Shown: positions 34,386-44,850 of the stretch, one piece after another
Position numbering within the stretch: the stretch's first letter is position 1
How the letters are laid out: every line of letters starts with the position of its first letter
Assembly: GCA_001949185.1 (NCBI GenBank)
Contig: BDGG01000003.1
Location: 5,270,221 to 5,334,220, forward strand
Source: Ramazzottius varieornatus
Lineage: Eukaryota; Tardigrada; Eutardigrada; Parachela; Ramazzottiidae
Direction of reading: 5' to 3'
Length of the DNA stretch: 64,000 nucleotides
Position numbers and translations under genes: made by a program
The notes under the pieces: generated by a model
Seen by the model: only the letters and a program-made list of their open reading frames with translations
What the model was told of the DNA's origin: nothing
Databases searched by the model: none

Positions 34386-35686
34386 GGGACAACGGTCTCT
34401 ATAACCTCGTTTTTGCTCACGGTTTATATATCATTAACACTTTCAGCATGATCGTTTTCATGTTTGCAGAATACTACCGTCCTGTTTGTGTATGCAGGAA
34501 TTTTATTGGCTGGTACCGTGTTGCGGAGGCTGGTCCAACCAATAGGCAATTTTCGAAATTTCAAAATTCGGATAACTGGCAGGCCATGAACGCTAAATGT
34601 CAAAAGGGAGAACTGGTCGTCTTGATTTTCTTCTGACCGCACTGATGACTAACAAATTTATCCCAGGCTCGGCTTCGACAGATAAGACTGTCCCCAGTGT
34701 TCCAGTTCTTTTCTAAGCGAATACCGCGCACGTGTCTCGCGCGAAGAGACGAAACACCAAATTTCACCAAAACCACCCGAAACCGTAGAAAAATTTCCAG
34801 CGTGCTGGGGTTTGCTGACCGCTGGTCATTAGTGTTGCTTTGGTGAGAAGACCGAGGTACATGCAAACAGAAAGACCCCGACCCGAAAGACGAGAAGCTA
34901 AAACTGGGAGGTGAATAAAACTGAGTGATGGTATACACAAAGAGGACAGTCGTACGCAGAGTGTTAAAGTACCAGTTTTAGTGATATCATTTATACTCGC
35001 AAAGTCGTTTTACTGTACTCGTACTTTCCACAAATATTTGAAGTCGACCTTTGCATACGCTATTTTGCCGTGAGGAGTCAAGGGGAAAATGGTGTTGTCA
35101 TCTGGAAATGATACCGGAGCATAAGACTGTGAACTATGAGAGCACTAGAATATGCTATGAACTGGATGGCGGACGAACCGACGTATTTGAAGGAGGTTGG
35201 GCTGTGAAAAAGCAACAGGTCGACATAGTCCATTTTCAGGTTTTGCAGAGACGTTCTCACACCTCTCAAAGTCTGCTCGGGATGATGGAAAATGTTCCAT
35301 AGCTGGAAGAACCCATACCTGTCCATCAGGATTTTTTAATAATGTTTGAAGTGAATGTTACACCGACCTTTGTTGTGATGAAGATGTCGTCTCGTTTGAT
35401 TTTGCCTTTGTCGATCTTCTGTTGCACAGCTTGCCCAACTTCCGCTTCGTTCCCATAGAAGTAGGCGGTATCGAACATGCGATAACCGACATCGATGGCG
35501 GTCTTTACCGCTTCTCTAACTTCATTGGGTGGAGACTGCGGCCACAGCGAAAGAAGAAAGACCAGTCGAGGAAGTCCGTCAAGGGTGCTTAGAGGCAAGT
35601 ACCTACTTCAGTACCTGCCACGTACCCAAGCCGAGCATAGGCATCTTCTGTCCATTGTGCAGCGTCACCGATGGCTCGAAATCCAT

Positions 35687-36151
35687 CTTGGCCCGAATGG
35701 ACGAAACATGGAAATGTCGACATGGGCAAGTCTGTCCAGTGGCATGGATGAAGGAGCGGAAAGAACCTTTGCATAACTTTGAGCGCAAATTCCGGTGCAT
35801 TGCTGACCAGGATAGACCCGGAAGTGAAGTACAAGTACGACAGCGCTCGAGCTACCACCGGTAGAGAAAACGTTTGTTTACTTTGGTTCGATGAAATATC
35901 AGCTAAGCAACAGACAACTGGCGAATTTAAGATGGACATTTAATTTTGGATCTGAAAGCCAGAAGCCAGACTTCACTCATCCAATGAAAACTGGTCTTTT
36001 TCGAGAACAAGAAGGAAGAAAAAAGAAAAAATGAACTGGACATCCGTTCTGAGCTTCTTTGCCGGCCTGCCAAATTTCGATAGCGGCTTAGATGAATTGG
36101 TATTGCCGCAGCGCATTCCGACATCCAGATTCAGCCCGTCGGTTTAGATAG
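35687..36151. other. Spacer between AKR pseudogene and TauD gene
   Basis: Upstream flank of the AKR pseudogene and 3' flank of the dioxygenase gene; nothing else supported. Confidence 0.4.
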
Positions 36152-38686
36152 TCAGGCAGGTACAGGACCTCGTGGTTCGTCTCCCAGAATAGCGGCGCGG
36201 TGCATGATGCGTCCAAGTGGCAGGTAATCGTTCAGTGCGTAATGCTGCGTCGAACGGTTATCCCAGAAAGCTACATCACCGACACTCCATTTCCAGCGAA
36301 CCGTAAATTCGGGCTTGGTACAGTGCAGAAAGAGATACTGCAAGACCGTGTCGCTCTCCAGCTTGCTCAGTTCCACGATGCGGGAAGTGAAAGCACGGTT
36401 GACGAAAAGGCCTTTCTGCCCTGTGACGGGATGAACACGAACCACGGGATGGACGACCGGTGGATTCTTCTCAGTCTGTAACCACCGCGTTCATTATCAG
36501 AAAACTTCTTACTCTACAATGACAGTCATGTATTATGAGCTTTTTATCTTCGCAGTCATCATTGTCATTCCTTTTTACGTTTTTCAAGTGGCGCACTATG
36601 TCAGTAACCTTGGCTGGAGGCGTCACTGGCAAAAACGATCTTGTCCAGGTTTGTTTTTCCAAGTGGCGCACGTTGACAGTGTTACGGACTGGAAGCGCTC
36701 GCCGTATGAAAAATGCGATCTTTCACGGTTTTCGTCTGTTTCCCAAGTGGCGCACCTTTCTAGAGTTATTGGCTGAGATCGAGTTCGGTAACGGGGAATT
36801 TTTGGCGAATCGAAATGGTGGCGTATCGGCCAGTGGTCAAGTGGTAGCTGAAGCATTGCAAGGCACCTACCGCTTGGGACAATTTTTGCTCGTCACCATG
36901 GGCGTCTTCCAACTTAAAGGCATGTTTGAAGTCATGGAGCGCCGTCAGACCGTCAAGAAAGCATCGGAATGGCTCGGACAAGGCGTTGTAAGCTGCAATG
37001 TTGCTTGACCAACAGGTATCTCCTCCGCATGGCGGCAGCACTTTAGCCACCAACACTGCTCCCATCGGTGGCTTCTGCCATCAACCAGAACAATCGTCAA
37101 CATCAACAATCAACAATCAAGACCAGGAAGCAGTCTGGAATCTGCCAACGTTAAAATTTCAAATATCTGCGGAATTTTTCCGCATTCTCCCTCTTTCGAG
37201 GCTTTTGCCAACCTCGTTTTTGATATACACTCACTCGAAATTCGTACAAAATTTCTCAATTTCAAAACACAAAAACGTCATTCACAGTTAACGATACTGC
37301 TCGTCATGGCCACTGCAGCCGAATACCTGCGACCCGATTACTTGACTACGTCAGTCAGAGGACCAGAGCACCGTGTACAGTATCTGTGATGTGATTTCGA
37401 CCTGTAGCTCGGCATGCTGTGCGGTGACTGTTTAATAAAGTGTTTATGCCGGTCCTATTATTAATACATAAAATCGGAATGTTATGTACGGATTTCGAGC
37501 GAGTGGACTGTACTACGCTCCAACTTGAACGGAATTTTTGTCCATGACACAGCAAGCTGCGAGCGAGCTGAAGGCGAGCGAAGAGCTTGTATCTTATTGT
37601 TACCGCCGATACAGTGTGAGGCTATTACTTAATGCTCGCAGACCTTACTAATACAACCTTGCATGCGACTTGATACCCCATGTTATCCCATGTCGAACCA
37701 CTTCGGGTGGTCTAACATGGGATTTTTGGGCACGAGCTGTCGTTGCGGAGCTGGTTTCGTTCGTAAGTTTGTGTTTAAACCCCTCTGTTGAACTTTGCCC
37801 AGTGAAGGGCAAGGTACAACATTAGTGGAGATAAGCTTGTGAATGGAATGTGACTGAGGAGAAGCGAAGGTAGGTCACGAAAGAAGGAGATAAGGCTATA
37901 GCATTGCATTCTGAGTCTCAGGGAGTAATTCAATGGTTGGGAACTTGGGATACGAGCTGCCATCATCCCAGTTCCCGTTTTCTTCCCTTTTAGCCTCCCT
38001 CGGCGGCAACAGTACCCGTTAGGGTGCCGCCCCGCGAATCTTTAATACAGTGAGGTAGAAAGTGCAACGTTGTAAACAAAAATGGAGTACAGTCCTACCT
38101 GTGAGATGTGACAATTGCTTCTTCTGCAACCGAACAGCGTTTCTGCACGAGACTGCACTGCGCAGCACGATCAGCTGATCGACGTCCGGTTGTCTTTTAA
38201 CTTGTTCAAGTAATCAAGCACGTGGCTGATCAGCTGATCGGTCTCATGCGAACAATATGGCGAGCAAATCCGTGGACACATGAACCGTCCGGAACTGATT
38301 TCGGGCGTTTGAACTGTCACATCTCACAGGTAGGACTGTAAGTGCAGAATGTGACTGACTTTGATGAAGGTGACATCGGTGTGCCAGATGTCAGTGCCCG
38401 GTGGGTTGTCGGTGGTAGGAGCCAGTTCGATGATGCCAGCTGCCTCTTTGATACTGGGCATAATGGGATGGATATGCAGCTCTCCAAAGTGCAGGGCAAA
38501 GCTTCGCTGCTGCTCTGGTGATATGGACTGTCTGGGGAAAAAGATGACTTTGTGAGTGACAAGTGCTTGGTGAATGCGATCCAGTGTAGTCTTGTCTAGA
38601 TCGTGGCGCAGATTCACCCCTTCGATTACAGCACCAATAGCCGGCGTAAGAGGCCGGATGGACATGTCCGTGCTTCCAGCTGACAT
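36152..38686 (-). CDS. TauD/TfdA-family Fe(II)/2-oxoglutarate dioxygenase, 3 exons
   Basis: Minus-strand exons 38686-38360, 37074-36871 and 36475-36152 join in phase to 284 aa, the length of bacterial TauD (283). These cytosolic enzymes hydroxylate substrates such as taurine using O2 and 2-oxoglutarate. The iron facial triad is complete: His102 and Asp104 in DIWHTDVTF and His255 in [14 protein letters not shown]. The 2-oxoglutarate Arg (RIMHR, about 270) and the substrate-side HFGELHIHP are present, as are [20 protein letters not shown] and [16 protein letters not shown]. Taurine as substrate is unproven. The second intron holds three hairpin units. The first holds a Tc1-like MITE ending 20 bp from the donor. 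TauD-type genes are uncommon in animals, so transfer from bacteria or fungi with later intron gain is a fair hypothesis. Confidence 0.92.
36586..36776. repeat. GCGCAC hairpin triplet in TauD intron 2
   Basis: Units at 36586 and 36661, plus a left half at 36745-36776. Confidence 0.8.
37685..37723. repeat. 39-bp hairpin ATCCCATGT..ACATGGGAT
   Basis: Arms ATCCCATGT-CGA-ACCAC and GGTGGTCTAACATGGGAT pair around a TTCGG loop. It sits in TauD intron 1 and is unrelated to the GCGCAC hairpin family. Confidence 0.55.
38090..38338. mobile_element. 249-bp Tc1/mariner-like MITE with TA target duplication
   Basis: Starts CAGTCCTACCTGTGAGATGT and ends with its reverse complement: 24-25 bp perfect terminal inverted repeats (to TGACA), flanked on both sides by TA (38088-38089, 38339-38340). 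CAGT..ACTG ends and TA duplication are typical of Tc1/mariner. Internal palindromes CGATCAGCTGATCG and TGATCAGCTGATCG. No transposase. It lies in TauD intron 1. Confidence 0.9.
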
Positions 38687-40437
38687 CTTTCACCATATAT
38701 GCTACGTTACGTTATAATCAAAATTAGGCAGAACAGAGTGGTAAGGCCAAATGCTGTCGGAAGTAACAGCACAGCCAGCCCGTTATTACGGTGGTTTTGC
38801 TGCGCCTGTTCACGTGGAATTATTTGCTTATCGTGCTAACTGCAAACTGCTCCGTCTGCTCGACCTTGCACCCCCATATGTAAAGGTGTCAGATCTTTAT
38901 GCGGTAGATATCAACTAAGCAAACTATCAATATATCAGCTACGATAAGTTACGCGCAAGATATGTTTTTCTGTCAGTTCAAAATCAAAGGACTCTGCAAC
39001 TAGACAAAGACAGCTTCTCAGGAGAGCACCACCTGTTGCGTCACACCAGCAAGGTCGCATCTCCATGGTTGTTTCAGTCGTCCTTCAAATTTCCACCTCA
39101 TGATCAGAAAGGAATGTTGAAAGGATAATTCATGAGGCTGTTCGAAAACATACCACCCAGTTACCATTAAAGTGCGAGGTTCTTGACATGGAACAGCAGG
39201 ACTTCCAACCGTTCTGCGACTGCGACAAGCGCGCGCCGGACAGTACTCTCGTCTCCCGACGGGAGACGATTTTTTCTGGGCGACAAGGTAAAAAGGGCGT
39301 CTGGGAGACGAGATTTTTGGTCTTTGGGAGACGCGAAAAGGTGACACCCCTAGCTGGAAGACAAGATTTTGGGGAGACTTCTGCGGCCACATACTTTAGA
39401 AGACGGGATTTAAGGTGCCTGACTCGCGCTTGGGTCACTGCGATACAGCGGCTGGTGATGAGATTGATGGTAGTGGAGGATGTGTACTTTAAAATCTCGT
39501 TCAACTGGACGATAGAAATGCCCTACCCGCGCATTTCTACCCAGGATCGTGGATAGTATTTACGGTAGAGAGTGGAAACCGACCAGCTGATCCCATATTA
39601 AAGGACCATCCATTATCAGGTGGTCCTTGATTGACTCAAGTTGATTGATGAACACCGACCAAAAAATCCAGTGTTCACTCGCTTCGTTCGCATGGACATA
39701 ACTTAGCAGTTACGTACGGTGGGATACATGGCTGTTGTTTATCTAGCGAAAAAAATTGTGACATCAGCATACGTCATGCGATCAGCTATTTAGCTCTAAT
39801 CTCTTCCGTAAATACTATTCACGATCCTAAGTAGAAATGCGGGGGTAGGGCATCTCTATCGTCCAGTTGAACGAGCTTCTAAAGTATGTGCATGTCGCTC
39901 GACGGAGAAAGGGACGAGCTTTACAGTCTTGTTTTGCGAATCACGCGCGGTGCGCGAAGTTCAACCCCAGTCCCGATATTTTTCCCTACCAATCTCCTAA
40001 GAGATGTTCCGCGTGTATGACGATGTACGCGCAAGGCTTCAGGAAGCACTGCAATACCTGATTCCATCAGCGCATCCGTGTTTGATGCCTCGAGTACGAC
40101 AAGTTTCGAGCTGAACATCCAACATCCATTCCACTCTTGGGGAGCGATGGGCTTAATTCGAGAGTATTCAGATCTCAAAAATGAACCACAACAAGTGAAA
40201 TGATTTCAACTGCTGATGAGAGCTGAATTCCGATTAACTGTAATCGCTAATTCAGCTGCGCTGAGTCTCAGATAATTGCTGCCGCCCGAAGTTGTCCGAT
40301 CAATCGTAATTGCAATTAGAATCGAAAAAGTCATATTGGAGTAACACTTGGTAGCTGTGTAGACTGACGAACTACGAGAAACCTTCGTGTCACTGGAATA
40401 GCTCAACATGCAAACTGCAAAAGACGCATCTGCGCTC
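38687..40437. other. Spacer between TauD and AKR genes
   Basis: Mostly the foldback element at 39478-39900. The run 39232-39370 contains GTCTCC/GGAGAC words repeated on both strands. No supported coding exon. Confidence 0.4.
39478..39900. mobile_element. Foldback element with about 95-bp terminal inverted repeats
   Basis: Left arm 39478-39575 (CTCGTTCAACTGGACGATAG, ATGCCCTACCC, GGATCGTGGATAGTATTTAC) pairs with 39803-39900 reversed, with scattered mismatches. The 230-bp centre has a small hairpin AAGGACCA..TGGTCCTT and no coding frame. Confidence 0.8.
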
Positions 40438-42709
40438 TTAGTACGGATCGGCGAATGGGTAGTCGGGCGAGTCTTGGATGCTACAAATACATACCAGTGG
40501 TCGTACAAATACTGCCAAGTATTGGATTGAAAGCTGAAGTGTTCCACTTACAACTCGAACAGGAAGTAGCGCAGGTTCTTGTCCAAGGCGTCCAGTTCCT
40601 TCAAGTCGTCATCGCTAAACTTGAAATCCAGAATCTCAAAGTTCTCTTTGATGCGTTCGCGGTGAACACTCTTGGGGATGGTCACTCTGCCTCGTTCAAT
40701 CAAGAAACGATTGAGAATCTACAATAAAGGAATAAATGAATAAATAATATTTGTGATGAGAATAGACCGTCTGAAGCATGGATTCGCCCACATCGTCTTC
40801 CCAAGTGGCGCACATTCTCAACAAATAACAGTCAAAAGATGCGCCACTTGGAGAAACAATCAAAGTCAGCATATTTTTTTCAAGTAACGCATCCTCCCGA
40901 ACCAAGAACAATGAAAACGTGCGCCACTTGTCATGATCTGTGTGAAATCGTTGAAATTTGTCATCGTGCCGAAAATTCGCTCAGAAATGTCAGAGGACGA
41001 AAAATGAAAAAGTTTAGGTGAGGGCTCCTCTCACCACCGACATCACCGATGAGCTCCTCTCACCACTTCTGACTAATTCTTTGGTTAGATGAAATGTGGT
41101 GAGATCAACCGAGAAATTATGAGTTCAACACTAGTCCACCACCACCGTGTATATCACTACCGTGACAGAAGGTCCAGAAATGAGCTGGAGGTTTGCAAGG
41201 AAGTTGCAGACGCAAGTGCGTTGTCAGTTCTGAACATACAGAATGACAGATCCAAATACCGTGATGGCCTTAAGAGGCGTTTTTCCATCCCAAAAACGCA
41301 TCGTTCTCTGGCAAAGTCTGCGGAGCTGGGTATCTCCAGTTTTAACACTAACTGAGGCGAAGCGTCGACCCGGGTGAAGCGTTGTCTTATGTAAAACTCA
41401 GTCTCGTTCCATGATATACCTGGGCAGGAGTTTTGTTGTGTCGCTGGGCAATCTCGGCCAGCTTGGGTTCCTTGAGGAGGATGGGGTCTTCCGGTCGGAC
41501 GCTGGGTCGTTGAGGCGAACCCAGAGGACCGTAAGCCGTGAAGGTGATGTTGTTCTGCTTGCAGAACTCAAACAAGGGCTTCTGCATGAAGTAGGCATGA
41601 CACTCCACCTGTACAGACAGAGAACAATATACACATTGGTCCTCAGCTAAGCTTCCGGTAGTACTTCCGGTCTTACCTGCAGGTTGGCCGGCTTGATTCG
41701 GGAATTGTCCAAGATCTGCTGAATCTGTCTCTTGTTGAAGTTCGACAGACCGATAGCCTTCAAGAGTCCTTGATCGACGGCTTTCTCGAGTTCCTGCTCG
41801 CAAGACGAAATCTCAATAAGAGCTAGAATGGCCGGAATTTGACACGGAAGCTCAGTTCGTACCTTCCAAGTCTGGACAATGTCCACCTTCTCGTACATAA
41901 CTTTGTCGTTTGCATCTTTTGGGAAGTTGTTACTCTCGTCTAGGGAAGAAAACATACTGTAATAGTCAAGTACTATCTAGTTAACGTCTCAGCACGGTGC
42001 ATAGTAGGGAAAAATAAGAGAAGCATCTGTCGTGTGATAACATACCGATGAACTTGAAATGGGCCGGATTGTGTATTAGGTACAGGTCGATATAGTTGGT
42101 TTGCAGGCGCTCCAGCGACTTCTTGATGCCATCCGCGACTCTGTCCGGATGGTGATAGGTGCTCCACAACTACAAAATAGAATTCTGTTTTGAAGGCGAC
42201 ACATCATTTCTGTGGCCCAGATGAGATAGACTGATACATGCGACCGGAAGTCGTGCATTGTAACTAGGCCAAGCTTGTTCACGCAAGTACTGTGGTGATC
42301 CTTCTTCCATTAATCATGATGATTATGCAACATTACCTTGGTGGTGATGAAGATGTCTTCTCGCTTTATCTTGCCTTCGTTGATCTTCTTGGTCAGCGTC
42401 TCCCCAATTTCCGCTTCGTTGCCGTAAACGTAGGCAGTGTCGATGGAGCGATAACCGACATCGATGGCATAGTCCACTGCATCCCTCACTTCATTAGGCT
42501 TCGACTACAAACAAACTTCAGCGTTCTACGAGCGGCCAATGGCAAGTTTTGAAGAAAAGCCGGTCGATAGGGAACTAGACCCAGCAAAGTCCACGGTGTA
42601 TGCGTCTGCGTGATGGTCATGATGGGAAGCTTACCTGCCAAGTTCCGATGCCGAGCATGGGCATCTTCTGGCCATTGTTCAGCGTCACAGAAGGCTCGAA
42701 GTTAACCAT
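40438..42709 (-). CDS. Aldo-keto reductase (AKR1-like), 8 exons, intact
   Basis: Minus-strand exons 42709-42635, 42504-42337, 42169-42046, 41939-41863, 41793-41677, 41608-41420, 40718-40552 and 40480-40438 join in phase to 319 aa, normal for NADPH-dependent AKRs with a (beta/alpha)8 barrel. The catalytic tetrad is present: Asp47 and Tyr52 in [11 protein letters not shown], Lys81 in FITTK, His114 in [27 protein letters not shown] and the cofactor segment [13 protein letters not shown] follow. The tiny last exon encodes [13 protein letters not shown], the typical AKR tail, and is easily missed. Likely substrates are carbonyls or sugars; which ones cannot be told. Intron 6 has a hairpin doublet. 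It is the functional partner of the pseudogene at 33118-35686. Confidence 0.93.
40803..40929. repeat. GCGCAC hairpin doublet in AKR intron 6
   Basis: Units 40803-40849 and 40882-40929, 79 bp apart. Confidence 0.85.
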
Positions 42710-44850
42710 GGTGGAGCTTGGAGGTACGGAGGAACAAAAGACCGACCGGAAACGAGAACTGAACGGAAAGAGAAGAAGTTTTACGGAATCGCCCAGACGG
42801 GACGTGTGCGTGTAAACAGCAGCTCATGACGTCAGCAAGTTCTGTAACACGGTCTGTGCCAGACGATGTACGTACGTGCAGATCTGCTTTGTCACGATGA
42901 ATATTGACGAACTTATCGGCATCCAGGGGCCGCTGTGCTCATATGCAAAACCAACTTCCGATATGTTTGCGCAGGTGATGTATGTCAGCTTGGCGCGGAG
43001 GTCCTCCGATGAATCCGAATGATTGATGTACAGCATGCGTTCTCAAGGCTAAGCTTGCACGAGAGTGCAGAAACTGAAACCTTCTCAGCTAAGTGAGGTG
43101 CAGAGGTGGAAACGGCCTGGAGGAACCGGAAGTGAAACCGGTGAAACTGCTTCGTCACACAGCGAGTACACGCACTCTACCTTGCCAAAATCGATGAGGT
43201 CAGAACAAACAGAGAAATCTAGGCAGATTGCAGAAACTGGCTCGGTTGTGGAACATTTTGCTCGACCAATCTAAGGGGGCAGATACACAAATCGGAAAAC
43301 CACAGGTACAGCGTACGTCTACTGTCCCATTCGTGCTTACGCGTCGGCGACAGAAGACAGCAGTAAGAACAGTTTTTTGGTGACGTCATCGTTCGCACTT
43401 CCAGCGGCGAAAGTTCTGCGGCTGCAACAAAAGTTCTTGAGTACGAACGGTCCATTACTTAGCTTTTTCCGCTCTGTTTTTCGCCTTAACTTTTTCGTTT
43501 AGTACCGTATTTCGCAACCTACGGGAATCAGGTTGAGCAGCTTGCGGAAAATGTTTTTTCTGGCGGATTTTCACTTGGGCGCGTTTTCTATCTTCCTGTA
43601 ATACAACCCCTTCTGTAGTCACCCAGGAAAACTTGCATAGAATCTGTCGAGGTATATAATGACTTATCGAGAAATGGCTGATGACGGGGATAACGAGGAG
43701 ATACACGAAAGGAATGTTCAAAGAGCAAAGGCAGTCGGCCACTTCCGACAGGTTGTGGTCTATGACATGACACCACACCATATGATATGACCTGACCTGA
43801 CATTCCGTTTCTGCCGCATCGGAACGACAGGCAGTTTTACGGAAAGGTGCAGAGAGTAAAGTTGTAGCAAAAAAGTTGTAACATCATGCCTGCGTCAGAA
43901 ATTTGCGAACCGTTGGCAGCCGCATTACTTGATTGCAAAAATCTCGCCTTTGACTTCTGTCGCTGACGCGTAAGCAAGAATGGGGCATACCTCTTCAGAT
44001 AGTCTGGCAGGTTAGAACCTTTTAACAGGTCAGAAGACCGCGGGTAAACCGAACATGGAAAACTTTCGAATAGCAATAGTGTGGGGCATGAAGGTCGAAA
44101 GAACATGCAGTGGGCTCAGAACACTCGAGCAAGAACTTCTATCAGGAATTCCAGGGTTCTTCCAGACCACCGGTCTACCGTCGATATCTGCGGCATGGTT
44201 AGCCTCTCAGTCACACGACGGCTTGTCATGTGATCGCTGGATCTAGGTCTATTCCGTCCCCTGTGGCTTGCTAAATATTGCCCACCATCTTCGTTCGGGT
44301 TTTTCATGCTTTTCAGTCTTTCAGAAATCAGAATCGTGCAATAGAAATCAGAATCGTGCCTCACAACGAGCTGTTTATGTCGCAAACGGTTGATTTAAAA
44401 TTTGAGTTTGCTTGATCAACGGAAATTAGTCGTGAGTGAGGCAAAACTGCGTTTTCCGAAAGTCTCGGAAACGTGAGCGGAAATGCGCGAGTTTTGCGGG
44501 GTAGGTCTGTAGGCTAACTTTGCCTCCTGACTAGGCTGAAATTCATGGTTTTCTCTCTGGCTAGTCTCTGTCCTCCGATATCCCCGGCACTGACAGGTAT
44601 CAAGAAGCCCATACGGGAAACGGTATCTCGCAACGTGAAGCACTGTGCAGCCAGAGATCAGCTGAGAAATGAAAATTTGAAATTTTGAGTCAAGTGTGCA
44701 GAGAATAATCCGTTTTCGCTTTGAAGATAAGCTACTCGAGGGCTGCTTATCAGAGTCTTGAAAGCGAAACTTCGTAATCCACTTTCAAGATCAACACAAT
44801 CAACGAAGTTTTACGGCCTGTCGTGAGGAGGACTATTATTTAGATAATGG
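42710..44850. other. Spacer between AKR and PDPR, no gene seen
   Basis: No hairpin-family repeat. The 16-bp direct repeat GAAATCAGAATCGTGC occurs twice near 44324 and 44343. Open frames here are short and overlapping. Confidence 0.35.

Larger units (their letters stand above)
33118..35686 (-). pseudogene. Aldo-keto reductase pseudogene, exon structure preserved
   Basis: Exons match the intact paralogue at 40438-42709 almost one for one: 35686-35615, 35535-35368, 35302-35179, (degenerate 34129-34074), 33992-33876, 33775-33587, 33396-33225, 33160-33118. AKR landmarks survive: [53 protein letters not shown] and the tail YPFNELF. Lesions: exon 4 has shrunk from 77 to about 56 nt and lost its acceptor AG; exon 6 has an in-frame TGA at 33724-33722 where the paralogue has Gln; exon 7 is 172 nt instead of 167 because of a 5-nt TACAG duplication that shifts frame. 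Two independent frame lesions plus a dead exon make a working enzyme unlikely. Confidence 0.85.
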
